A DNA stretch of 64,000 bases from Limimaricola sp. (GTDB lineage: Bacteria; Pseudomonadota; Alphaproteobacteria; Rhodobacterales; Rhodobacteraceae), in the NCBI RefSeq assembly GCF_016125575.1, contig NZ_WGLM01000003.1:124001-188000 (forward strand). Reading direction: 5' to 3'. Made by a program: the position numbers and the translations under genes. Below are positions 7,914-16,159 of the stretch, piece by piece. Each line of letters starts with the position of its first letter. The stretch's first letter is position 1. The notes below the pieces were generated by a model. That model did no database searches and had not been told where the DNA came from. It saw only the letters and a program-made list of their open reading frames with translations.

Positions 7914-8363
7914 TCAGTGCCTGTAGGCCCCTTGAGGAACGACGATACTGCCGAGTGCGATCTCCGCCTGTTCAGCCCGTTTGAACGCCGCCATCAGCTT
8001 GCGGATCGAAGTCAGCCTCGCCCAAAGCTCGATACGATCCAGCGGTTTGGTAATGTAGTCGTCCGCGCCGGTCTCGAGAGCGGCAAGGATCGTACCACGG
8101 TCCACTGCCGACACTGTCATGATGATCGTAGGCCCTCCTGCTAGGTTGATGGCCCTGACAATGCTGACGAACTCGCCGCCCGGCATTTCAGACAACCTTG
8201 AAGCGCAAAAAACGCAGTCGAATTCATTCTTGGACGGAACGATCCTTGCCAACGCCGCAGGACCGGATTGCTCAACGACGATATGCTCCAGGCCCTGGTG
8301 GCGCAGTTCCACTTCCAGAGCCCCCGCAAATTCGAGGTCGTTGTCCACGATCAGGACCCTCAT
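7914..8363 (-). CDS. Receiver-domain protein lacking the phospho-acceptor Asp (pseudo-receiver)
   Basis: A 149-residue single-domain CheY-like protein. The acidic pocket (VDND, D7/D9), the conserved Thr (T83 in IIMTVSA) and Lys (K106 in ITKPL) are present, and ADDYITKPLDRIELWARL is typical. The phosphorylation site is not: in DCVFCASRLSEMPGG the position expected to be Asp is A54. It probably cannot be phosphorylated in the usual way and may act as a constitutive or competitive partner. It follows the histidine kinase on the same strand, 103 bases after that gene's stop, and is likely co-transcribed. Confidence 0.9.
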   Translation of the reverse strand: MRVLIVDNDLEFAGALEVELRHQGLEHIVVEQSGPAALARIVPSKNEFDCVFCASRLSEMPGGEFVSIVRAINLAGGPTIIMTVSAVDRGTILAALETGADDYITKPLDRIELWARLTSIRKLMAAFKRAEQAEIALGSIVVPQGAYRH

Positions 8364-8466
8364 CTCGATTCACCAACTTCGGTGTGAAGGGCCCGCGGCA
8401 GGTTCTGTCGTGGTCGGCTAGCGTCGCTGCGGCCGGCACCCGACGGTGAACGCAAACGCACCGTAA

Positions 8467-9858
8467 TCATTCTGCCGCGAGCGTTTGCGCGGTGACCCCG
8501 TCAACCAGCGGCAGTTCGATAAAGAACGTTGTGCCCCTGCCGATGTTCGGTGTGAAGTCGATCAATCCGCCATGAGCCAGCATGATTTCTTTGGAAATGT
8601 TCATCCCCAATCCGGTACCTCCGATCTTCCGCGTGTCGGAGGCGTCGACTTGGCTGAACTTCTCGAAGACGCGCTCGCGGTCGGACTCCTGCAGGCCCAC
8701 CCCTTCATCGTTCACCGATATTCGAAGATTCTTGCCGTGACGCTCGACGCGCACCTCGACCGCCCCACCTTCCGGCGAAAACTTTGCAGCATTGGATAGG
8801 ATGTTCGCCATGACCTGTTCCAGTCGGGTCCGATCAGCCATGACGAAGAGAGGACCCGAGATCGGCGCGGCCCTCAGCGTAACGCCCAGTCTCGCGGCGA
8901 ACGGTGTGTTCGATGACAGGACCTGGGCCACGAAGGATTCAACCTCGATCGGCTCGAAATCGAACTCCATTTTTCCGGACTCGATCCGCTGCAGGTCGAG
9001 GATCTCGTCGATTAGGTTGATCAGCCGGGTGCAATTGCGCTGCGCGACCGACAGCATGCTGATCGCGGTATCGGGGAGCGGGGCGATATGCCCGCCGTGC
9101 AGCACGTCGATCGATCCCTTGATCGACGTCAGAGGGGTTCGCAGTTCATGGCTCATGGTCGACAAGAATTCCGTCTTCGCCTGCGAAGCTTCCTCGGCCT
9201 TGCGGTTCTGAATCTTCAGCGCCTGCATCTGGTTAAAGTTCTTGCGGTAAAGAGTGAGGTAGATCCTTGAGCAGTCCACAACGAAATAGAGCACAAAAAC
9301 ACTGGTAAAGAACTGCGCCCACAGCTCCGACTCGATGCTGGCCTTTGTAAGGATCAGGTCACGGACCGGAATGGCAATGAAGGCCGCGCCGTAAAGGCAA
9401 AGGCGGATGATCAGGAGAGGAAGCAGTTGGTGGTTGTTCATCGCCGCGAACAGGGCGGCGGCGAAAAGAAAGAACAGAGACATGAAATGTGCCGCTGGAC
9501 CCTGCTGAACCGCGATGGCGACGGCATAGTAGATGATCACGGCCGCGCTCAGCACGGTGCTGATGTAAAGGAGCGTGAGGTATCGACGTCCAGTATCTGA
9601 ATCATCATCACGCCATCTGAGGATGGCCCGGAACAGGGCGAGGTCGAAGACTTCAGAGATTGCCATTAGGCTCGCTGCCGCGGCCGCGAGCCAAACGCTG
9701 TAATACCACCCCGCCAAGGTGGCAGCGGCGATGTAGATCGCATGCCGCTGGACGGTCAACTTCATCCCGATCTTCGCGTAGTCCTTCATCTGGCGTGCCA
9801 GGTAGTCACCTCGCTCGGTCCCCATTCCCGCCAAGGGTGTCACGATCGCCGCAGTCAT
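8467..9858 (-). CDS. Membrane-bound sensor histidine kinase
   Basis: A 463-residue kinase. Residues about 38-205 contain about six hydrophobic segments forming an integral-membrane sensor without a periplasmic domain. The HisKA domain has the phospho-acceptor H237 in STMSHELRTPLTSIKGS. The catalytic ATPase domain has the N box (ILSNAAKF, N356 region), G1 (NDEGVGL, 383-389), the F box (FEKFSQVD) and G2 (GGTGLGM, 413-419), all intact. It is divergent from the luxI-like gene across 173 bases and sits upstream of a degenerate receiver. A membrane-buried sensor next to an AHL synthase suggests sensing of a hydrophobic signal, but that is inference. Confidence 0.92.
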   Translation of the reverse strand: MTAAIVTPLAGMGTERGDYLARQMKDYAKIGMKLTVQRHAIYIAAATLAGWYYSVWLAAAAASLMAISEVFDLALFRAILRWRDDDSDTGRRYLTLLYISTVLSAAVIIYYAVAIAVQQGPAAHFMSLFFLFAAALFAAMNNHQLLPLLIIRLCLYGAAFIAIPVRDLILTKASIESELWAQFFTSVFVLYFVVDCSRIYLTLYRKNFNQMQALKIQNRKAEEASQAKTEFLSTMSHELRTPLTSIKGSIDVLHGGHIAPLPDTAISMLSVAQRNCTRLINLIDEILDLQRIESGKMEFDFEPIEVESFVAQVLSSNTPFAARLGVTLRAAPISGPLFVMADRTRLEQVMANILSNAAKFSPEGGAVEVRVERHGKNLRISVNDEGVGLQESDRERVFEKFSQVDASDTRKIGGTGLGMNISKEIMLAHGGLIDFTPNIGRGTTFFIELPLVDGVTAQTLAAE

Positions 9859-10031
9859 TGGTCTACCTTCAACATCATGGCACGCTGAACGATTTGGTCA
9901 CGTACCAGTCGACTTGCCAAGAAATCCCCACGTGAGCCGATTACTGCTTTTGGATCCGGCAACAATGTGGCCAAACCTTGCAATCTATAAGAATGTGGGA
10001 AACAAATCACTATCGCATAAGGTGAGTCGAC

Positions 10032-10871
10032 ATGCACACGCTAAGGGAGAACCAGGCATCGAAAGCGCAACGCGTTTTTCCCGCGCTGGAGGCAGCGACA
10101 CCTGTAGAAACCCGTGGCTGGAACGGACTTGCAGGCTCCTTGTCGGGAAAGCCTCGCAGCAAGCACGGAGCCCAGTTGACCACTTGTTCGCTGACCGCGA
10201 CAACCTTGTCGATCCATAACCTTCATCTGCACGGACCGCTATTCACGAATTACCTGAGGGCCCGTCGCGACGTGTTCATCCTGTCAAAAGGATGGAAGCT
10301 CCCTGAGGTCGATGGCATGGAATTTGACCAGTACGATACGCCGAAAGCGCGTTGGATCGTGGCGCATGACGGTGACGTGGTGAAGGGCGGAGTCAGGATC
10401 GCTCCAACCACGGCTCAATGCGGCCTCCACAGCTACATGATCAGGGACGCACAGCTTGGTCTTCTCGACGGCCTACCGTTGGATCCGCTCTATTTCGAGG
10501 CACCTGTCGCCGATCATCTTTGGGAGGGGACCCGGTTCTTCGTTGCCGAAAGCGTGCCAGCGAAGGAACGGGGCGAAGTGCAGCGCATGCTGCTGACGGA
10601 CATGGCTGCAGCAGCCAGCGCCGAAGGGGTGAGGCACGTCATCGGGATCGTCCCCGCTGTTTTCAAACGATGGATGAACCGCATCGGTATGGACGCTTAT
10701 GCCGTAGGCCCTAAGTTCGTTCTCGACGGTGAAACGTCCCAGGCAGCAATGATGAACTTAACCTCTATACGAGCCTCGACCGAGGCTGCGGCTGCAGTGC
10801 AAATGCCAAGAGCGGAGCGCGCGCGCGAATTCTTAAACGAAACTTTCCGGCGCGTGGCTGCGACCCTCTGA
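10032..10871 (+). CDS. LuxI-family N-acyl-homoserine lactone synthase
   Basis: A 279-residue autoinducer synthase that joins an acyl chain from acyl-ACP to S-adenosylmethionine. The family signature residues are present: R78/R79 and F82 (RARRDVFI), W88 (GWKLP), E97-D99-D102 (GMEFDQYDTP), R122 (GGVRIAPT) and E165/R168 (WEGTRFF). ATG 10032 has AAGGTGAG just upstream. The first ~55 residues and the last ~40 extend beyond a typical LuxI (about 200 residues). It overlaps the following receiver gene by one base (TGATG). No LuxR-type regulator lies in the window, so output probably runs through the linked two-component proteins. Confidence 0.92.
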   Translation: MHTLRENQASKAQRVFPALEAATPVETRGWNGLAGSLSGKPRSKHGAQLTTCSLTATTLSIHNLHLHGPLFTNYLRARRDVFILSKGWKLPEVDGMEFDQYDTPKARWIVAHDGDVVKGGVRIAPTTAQCGLHSYMIRDAQLGLLDGLPLDPLYFEAPVADHLWEGTRFFVAESVPAKERGEVQRMLLTDMAAAASAEGVRHVIGIVPAVFKRWMNRIGMDAYAVGPKFVLDGETSQAAMMNLTSIRASTEAAAAVQMPRAERAREFLNETFRRVAATL

Positions 10872-11311
10872 TGCTTGGCCCCGATCGACATCCTCTCAAG
10901 GTGCTGCACGTTGACGACGACGACGACGTGCGGGAGATTGCGCAGATTGCGGTCGAGCAGATCGGTGGCTTGCTGTTTCGACAGTTCGCGACAGGTCAGG
11001 CTGCCATTGAGGCGGCAGCTGACTGGAACCCTGACGTCTTGCTTCTGGACGTCATGATGCCTGAGATGACCGGGCCGGAAACGCTAGAGCGCTTGCGGTC
11101 AATTCCCAGCCTTGTCGACACGACGGCGATATTCCTGACGGCAAAGGTCCGAAAGACGGACATCCACAATCTAATGAGCGTCGGCGCGGCCGGCGTCATC
11201 GTGAAACCTTTCGATCCAATTTTGCTTGCGACCGAGATCTTCGACATCTGGCAAAACGACCAAGAGCGCCGGGGTCTGCGCGAAAGAGTAATAGGCTTCC
11301 AGCGACAATAG
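10871..11311 (+). CDS. CheY-like single-domain response regulator
   Basis: A 146-residue protein consisting of one receiver domain. All key residues are present: the acidic cluster HVDDDDD (14-19), phospho-acceptor D60 (LLLDVMMPEMTG), T90 (IFLTAK) and K112 (VIVKPFD). No output domain follows, so it acts through protein contacts or as a phosphate shuttle. It is translationally coupled to the AHL synthase (ATG overlaps that gene's TGA by one base), which strongly suggests stoichiometric co-expression. The likely phosphodonor is the divergent histidine kinase. Confidence 0.93.
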   Translation: MLGPDRHPLKVLHVDDDDDVREIAQIAVEQIGGLLFRQFATGQAAIEAAADWNPDVLLLDVMMPEMTGPETLERLRSIPSLVDTTAIFLTAKVRKTDIHNLMSVGAAGVIVKPFDPILLATEIFDIWQNDQERRGLRERVIGFQRQ

Positions 11312-11544
11312 ACAGGACGAACACTTCCGGTTCGTTGCCGTAGAGAGTCATCACTCTCCTCCCTTGAACAGTTTCGGGCAAAGTTGTCCTTCGGTCCGCA
11401 CATGCATCACGTTCCGAGCAGCCCGAGGCAAGTACGGTGCACGAGGTCTCTTGACGATCGAGAATCAAGAGCCGGGATCGAGTTGTTGACCGCCGCTGCC
11501 GACCGCCGGAAAGTAGAATCGCCGATATTCTTTGGGGGGCCTAG

Positions 11545-11844
11545 ATGTCGCAGCCGGTAGACATTGGATTCGAGATTGTCGGGCTTGAACTGGAAAGGGA
11601 TGCCCTGAAGCGTGACATGCGCATAAATCAGTGGGCTGGCTTAGCAGCATTGCTCGTCGTCATTGGGCTGGGCCCAAATTGGCTGGCTCTAATTTCGAAT
11701 GACAACGTTCTTACCCTGTTTGTAGGGTTGGCCGTCTTTATTGGTATCGCCGAGAAGCTGAACCGACACAGGTTGAGGCATGTCCATGACCGCATCATCG
11801 ACTTGCGATTACGGGAGAAGGATGGGGGAGGAAGAATAGCCTAA
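11545..11844 (+). CDS. Small two-helix membrane protein
   Basis: A 99-residue hypothetical protein with two hydrophobic segments at about 30-48 (AGLAALLVVIGLGPNWLAL) and 53-69 (VLTLFVGLAVFIGIAEKL), flanked by charged helices on both sides (ELERDALKRDMR; HRLRHVHDRIIDLRLREK). TTTGGGGGGCC precedes the ATG. It has no close neighbours on its strand, and no function is recognised. The layout resembles small island-encoded membrane effectors, but there is no direct evidence. Confidence 0.55.
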   Translation: MSQPVDIGFEIVGLELERDALKRDMRINQWAGLAALLVVIGLGPNWLALISNDNVLTLFVGLAVFIGIAEKLNRHRLRHVHDRIIDLRLREKDGGGRIA

Positions 11845-12244
11845 ATCCGACGATCCGCGGCGGCAGACTATCCGACTGGCAAGACATGAAAAAAATTTGC
11901 CAGAGGGGGAGACGAATAGAGAATCCGCGCGCGCGATTTTTCCCCCACCCCGGCCCCCTCGCGCGGTTCTGCCGCGTCAGCCACCCCCCTCCATCGTCAC
12001 TAGGGGTTGCCGGCGCCACTTCTGGGTCTGGCCCCAGTCGAACAGCGGACGGTTCGACGATGTAGGAGGTGACTGGACTGGCGCTTCAGGTGCTGGATGC
12101 CACAAAGCCCAAGGGCCGGGCAGTAGCCACTAGAGCGGGCTCCTGCGGAGCGCGTGACGGCATGGCTGGACCTTGTGAGACGCCAGCGCCATAGGGTTGG
12201 GGATAGGGCGGCGCATGATCTGCCCAGCGCCGCCCCTGTGGCCG
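11845..12244. other. 400-base gap without a recognisable gene
   Basis: Contains GC-rich low-complexity stretches (GCGCGCGCG followed by T and C runs near 11930-11960) and a short hairpin-like GGCAA...TTGCC around 11878-11901. Open frames on both strands are short and have arginine/proline-rich shadow composition. I looked for a copy of the tRNA-Ser 3' end here as an attachment site and did not see one. Confidence 0.45.
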
Positions 12245-12529
12245 CTACATGCCCAGCGCGGCGCGCGCCTCTCGCTGCAACCGGGCGGCGGTGGTGGTGT
12301 TTTCGGCAGCCGGCGCATCGGTGCACATCACGAGTTGCCGGTAAACGTCATGCGGCTCCCGCGGCGGCAGGGCCAGAGCGGCGACCTCAAGGCGGTGCAT
12401 CGCCTCGCAGCCCGCGGCCAGGTCGTCGTCGGAGGCCACTCCGTTGTCCAGCCGCGCGCCCTCTGCGCGCCATGCCTCGAACAGCTCCGCGATGGTGGCC
12501 AAGCGGTCTTGTTGGTGAGTCGTCGTCAT
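12245..12529 (-). CDS. Hypothetical 94-residue protein next to tRNA-Ser
   Basis: Starts at ATG 12529 (MTTTHQQDRLATIAELFEAW), with GGGAGC about nine bases upstream; a longer frame to 12634 adds unlikely residues. It is mostly helical and polar with an acidic middle (NGVASDDDLAAGCEAMHRLE). No motif is recognised. It is the last gene of the accessory region before the tRNA-Ser gene. Confidence 0.55.
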   Translation of the reverse strand: MTTTHQQDRLATIAELFEAWRAEGARLDNGVASDDDLAAGCEAMHRLEVAALALPPREPHDVYRQLVMCTDAPAAENTTTAARLQREARAALGM

Positions 12530-12682
12530 GTGGGTTGCTCCCGTTCTCGATGACAGCCCGCGAGGCGGGCCGAGGAAACGAAAGACAGGGGAGCACTTTT
12601 TCACGGTGTGGGCTGGAATGTGGGGCGAGACCAAATGTCATCCCAGATTTCTGTTCAATAACAGATATTTACTGGAACCAAG

Positions 12683-12772
12683 TGGCGGACAGTGAGGGAT
12701 TCGAACCCTCGAGACGGTCTCCCGCCTACACACTTTCCAGGCGTGCGCCTTCGACCACTCGGCCAACTGTCC
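12683..12772 (-). tRNA. tRNA-Ser(GGA)
   Basis: A 90-base class II tRNA with encoded CCA. The acceptor stem GGACAG pairs with CTGTCC, the anticodon loop is CTGGAAA (anticodon GGA), there is a long variable arm, and the T loop is GGTTCGAATCC. Its 3' end faces the accessory region at lower coordinates, the usual geometry for an island inserted at a tRNA 3' end. Confidence 0.97.
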
Positions 12773-12953
12773 TTGCGGGCGCTTCTAGCCAGAAGCGTGG
12801 GGCGGCTGCAAGAGGAAGGAGGCGAAAACGGGCCGTAGTAGCAAACTTGCTGCCGTTCGCGGCTCTTCACATCCGGCGCAGCGGGCGACAGCGTCAGGCG
12901 CTGACCGCCTGTCGGCGGGGCCGGCGCAGGCGGGCATCGCCATTTCCTGCGGC

Positions 12954-13673
12954 CTAATCGGACAGAAGCAGGCTCACACGGCGGTTCTGGCGGCCCTTCT
13001 TCTCGATCTTGCCAAGGCTGGCGTGGCCGATCTCGCCGGTGCGGGCGACATGGGTGCCGCCGCAGGGCTGCAGGTCGACCGTGGCGGCCCCCTGCCCGAT
13101 CCGGACCAGCCGCACCCGGCCCGCGCCACGTGGCGGCGCGACAGACATCGTCTTGACGAGGCCCGGCTGCGCATCAAGCTCCGCCTCGGTGATCCATTCG
13201 GTGCCAACGGGCAGGTCGGCTGCAATCAGGCGGTTCAGTTCGGCCTCGAGCGCGGCGGGATCCTCCGGTGGCTCGGGCATATCGAAATCCAGCCGCCCCT
13301 TGGCCTCGCCAATGGCGCCACCGCTGACCGGCAGCGGGATGACCACCGACAACAGGTGCAGCGCGGTATGCATGCGCATCAGGCGATGACGCCGTGCCCA
13401 GTCGATCCGTTGCTCGACCACCATACCGGGCGCTGGCAGCGTGCCGCCCTCCTCGGGCACCAGCACGATGGTGCCCTCCTCGCCCTTCACGGTGGCGGCG
13501 ATACGCACCGCACCGCCCTCCCAGGAAATCTCGCCGCTATCGCCGGGCTGGCCGCCACCGGTGGGATAAAAGATGCTCTGGTCCAGCACCACGCCGCCTT
13601 CGGGCGTGATCGCCCGAACACGGGCCTGCGCCTGCTGCAGATAGGCATCGTCGCGGAAAAGTGGCGTGGTCAT
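12954..13673 (-). CDS. alaX: Alanyl-tRNA editing protein AlaX
   Basis: A 239-residue free-standing editing domain that hydrolyses Ser-tRNA(Ala) and related mischarged species. The zinc-binding residues of the AlaRS editing fold are present: H102-x3-H106 (MHTALHLL) and C204-x3-H208 (PCGGTHVA). The N-terminal part resembles the AlaRS C-terminal-type beta barrel (YPTGGGQPGDSG), as in type II AlaX. Its ATG overlaps the stop of the upstream MscS-like gene, so both are in the minus-strand operon that also includes cysK. Length is normal for the family. Confidence 0.93.
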   Translation of the reverse strand: MTTPLFRDDAYLQQAQARVRAITPEGGVVLDQSIFYPTGGGQPGDSGEISWEGGAVRIAATVKGEEGTIVLVPEEGGTLPAPGMVVEQRIDWARRHRLMRMHTALHLLSVVIPLPVSGGAIGEAKGRLDFDMPEPPEDPAALEAELNRLIAADLPVGTEWITEAELDAQPGLVKTMSVAPPRGAGRVRLVRIGQGAATVDLQPCGGTHVARTGEIGHASLGKIEKKGRQNRRVSLLLSD

Positions 13674-16159
13674 GAAGAGCCCTCGCTGTCTGTGGTGGTG
13701 TCGGGTGGCGCTGGCGGGCCGGCAGGTCGCAGGGTTTCGGGATTGCGCAGCCAGATGTCATGCTGGGCAAAGGGTATCTCGATGCCCTCGGCCGCAAAAC
13801 GCTGGGCGATCTGGTGGTTGATCTCGGTCTTGACGACCAGGCTCCAGTTGACGTCGCGCAGGATCACCCGCAGCTCGAAATCCAGCGACGACGCCCCGAA
13901 GCCCACGAAGTTGACGAAGGCACCGGGGTTGGCCAGCGCCATTGGGTGCGCATTGCCGATCTCCTCCAGAATTGCCTCGACCTTGCGCGTATCCGTGCCA
14001 TAAGCCACGCCGACAGTCACGATCACCCGCCCTGTGGTGTTGGACTTGGTCCAGTTCGTCACCTGCCCCGAGATCAGGTCGGCATTGGGCACGATCACGT
14101 CCGAACGGTCGAAGGTTTCGATCCGGGTGGAACGCACGCTGATCGAGCGGACATAGCCCGACTTGCCGTTGACCTCGATCCAGTCGCCCTCGGAAATCGG
14201 ACGTTCAATCAGCAGGATGATCCCCGAGACGAAGTTCGACACGATGTTCTGCAGGCCAAAGCCGATCCCGACCGACAGTGCACCGGCGACGATTGCGACG
14301 CTCGACAGATCGATACCTGCACCGGTAATCGCCGCCAGCGCCGCCAGAAAGATGCCCAGGTATCCCAGCCCCGCCACGATCGCATTCTGACCGCCGATAT
14401 CGATGGTCGTCTTTGGCAGAACCGAATTGCGCAGCGTGCCCTGCAACAGTCGCGTCAGGGTAAAGCCCAGTACGAAGATCACCAGAAAGCGCAGGAAATC
14501 GACGGGCGAGATCCGTGCGCTGCCCAGCGTCAGGCCCTCGTTGATGCGGGTCCAGATCTCGGTCAGGTCGGTGACACGCGCGCCCCAGATCAGTGCAAGG
14601 AATGGCAGCGAGACAAAGATCAGTACAAGGCCGATCAGGACGGGGACCAGCGCATCGGCGCGGTCCTCGGGGGCGCGGGTGACAAGGCCGTAAAGGTCGG
14701 TGACAAAGCCCTGCAGCATCATCGTCGCCCCCAGCACTGCCAGCGACATGATCGAGGGGCCAAGCAGCGCCTGCGCTGCGGCCCCGTAGCTTAGCGCCGA
14801 CAGGGCCGGCCCCACCACGGCCACGGCCATGAAGACCCGGCCCAGCACCATCACCAGCCGCTGACGGTAGCGCTGACGGCTGGTCTCTGTTGCGGGGGCC
14901 GCAGGATCGGCCATCAAGCGACCAAGGCGGAAGAGGAAGATGCCAATGACGATATCGATCGGCAGGCTGACGACCGCGGTCACCGTCGCCGCATTGTCGC
15001 CCTGTGCCGCCAGTGTGATCAGCATCGTCGCGCCGGCAAGGGTCCAGCTCAGTCCGGCGACAATCCGCAGGCCACGGCGGCGTGCGGCCTGGGTCAGGTC
15101 CATCGGCCCGCCTGCGGCAGGATCCTCTGGAAAGAAATGAAATCCCAGCCAGCGGCCGACATAGACAAACGCAGCCGCCGCCGGCAGAGCCCCCACAAGG
15201 CTGCTGCCGCGGTAACCTGCCAAGCCCGACGCCGACAGGGCCGCCGCAACGAACAGCACGCCGGCATAAGGCAGCGCCGCCTGTCCCGCCGCCATCAGGA
15301 ACACCCACACGCCCTGCCCTGCGCTTGGCCGGGCTGCGACCATGGCCAGCAGCTCGCTCATCCAGCGACGACCGCGCCAGATCAGGACAATGCCAATGGC
15401 CAGCAAGACCAGCGCGCGCGGCAGGTTCTGCGCCAGTTCGCCCGTGCCCATATCGGTCATGACGGCCGCGCGCGCCTCGGCCGCAACCGAAGACAGGCCA
15501 GCCCCCAGCGCCGACATCGTCATCGCCCAGTTGTCGGGCTCCAGCGGCGAGGCGCCACGCGTGGTCAGCTTCTGGGTCTGCCGCTCGCGCATCAGCCCGT
15601 CGATCTCGCCCACAAGGCCGTTGGCTTGCGCATAGGCCTCGGTCGCCAGTTGCGAAGGCAATTTCAGCCGCTGTAACTCGTCCGCCAGAATGATCCGTCG
15701 CGCGGTGATCAGCAGTGGCTCGTTGACCGAGGCCTCTGGCGCGGGCCCCAGCGCGGCGATCTGCCCCTCGACGGTGGCGATGCGAGGCGCGTTGATCGCC
15801 TGAGCCGCCAAGAACTTGTCCCGCCAGCCCGCCAACTCGCTGCGCAGCCGTTCCAGCGCGAAGGTCGAGGCGATGCCGGCCTCGGCGGCCTTCTCGGCAC
15901 GGGTCGCCACGCGTCCCCACTCTGCATAGTCCGGCTGCAGCGCGCTGACGACGGTGGGGGCTGTGACGGGCGTGGGCGTCGCCGACGTGTCGGCGACAGG
16001 CGTCACTGTATCGCTGACGCCCAGCACCTGCGATGAGGTTGTCGTGGGCGGGGTCGTGGAGGTGGTTTGTTGCGCCGTGGCCGCGCCCGGCAAGGCAAGG
16101 GCCAGCAACAGCCCCGTGACGAGCCCCTGGGCAGCGCCAAGGACCGCCGCGCGGATCAT
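13670..16159 (-). CDS. DUF3772 mechanosensitive-type (MscS family) ion channel
   Basis: An 829-residue inner-membrane protein. The start at ATG 16159 (MIRAAVLGAAQG) overlaps cysK's stop by four bases and leads into a signal-peptide-like stretch ending AATAQ; the upstream part of the frame only reads through cysK. A periplasmic helical DUF3772 domain comes first, then about ten transmembrane segments, then the MscS pore and beta domain (VSNFVSGIILLIERPISEGD, VNGKSGYVRSISVRST, FDRSDVIVPNADLISG). Role: release of solutes under hypo-osmotic stress. Coupled translation on both sides (cysK upstream, alaX downstream). Confidence 0.92.
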   Translation of the reverse strand: MIRAAVLGAAQGLVTGLLLALALPGAATAQQTTSTTPPTTTSSQVLGVSDTVTPVADTSATPTPVTAPTVVSALQPDYAEWGRVATRAEKAAEAGIASTFALERLRSELAGWRDKFLAAQAINAPRIATVEGQIAALGPAPEASVNEPLLITARRIILADELQRLKLPSQLATEAYAQANGLVGEIDGLMRERQTQKLTTRGASPLEPDNWAMTMSALGAGLSSVAAEARAAVMTDMGTGELAQNLPRALVLLAIGIVLIWRGRRWMSELLAMVAARPSAGQGVWVFLMAAGQAALPYAGVLFVAAALSASGLAGYRGSSLVGALPAAAAFVYVGRWLGFHFFPEDPAAGGPMDLTQAARRRGLRIVAGLSWTLAGATMLITLAAQGDNAATVTAVVSLPIDIVIGIFLFRLGRLMADPAAPATETSRQRYRQRLVMVLGRVFMAVAVVGPALSALSYGAAAQALLGPSIMSLAVLGATMMLQGFVTDLYGLVTRAPEDRADALVPVLIGLVLIFVSLPFLALIWGARVTDLTEIWTRINEGLTLGSARISPVDFLRFLVIFVLGFTLTRLLQGTLRNSVLPKTTIDIGGQNAIVAGLGYLGIFLAALAAITGAGIDLSSVAIVAGALSVGIGFGLQNIVSNFVSGIILLIERPISEGDWIEVNGKSGYVRSISVRSTRIETFDRSDVIVPNADLISGQVTNWTKSNTTGRVIVTVGVAYGTDTRKVEAILEEIGNAHPMALANPGAFVNFVGFGASSLDFELRVILRDVNWSLVVKTEINHQIAQRFAAEGIEIPFAQHDIWLRNPETLRPAGPPAPPDTTTDSEGSS

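Noticed and set aside
9859-10031. Possible lux box in the kinase-luxI intergenic region
   Set aside because: No convincing 20-base dyad of lux-box type was seen; only a TTGCAA and a TATAAG in poor spacing.
1-12682. CRISPR array or toxin-antitoxin cassette in the accessory region
   Set aside because: No regularly spaced repeats and no recognised toxin-antitoxin pair were found; the small HTH genes lack a toxin partner.
13023-14003. Long plus-strand frame opposite alaX and the MscS-like gene
   Set aside because: Shadow of a high-G+C minus-strand gene; contains no recognisable domain.
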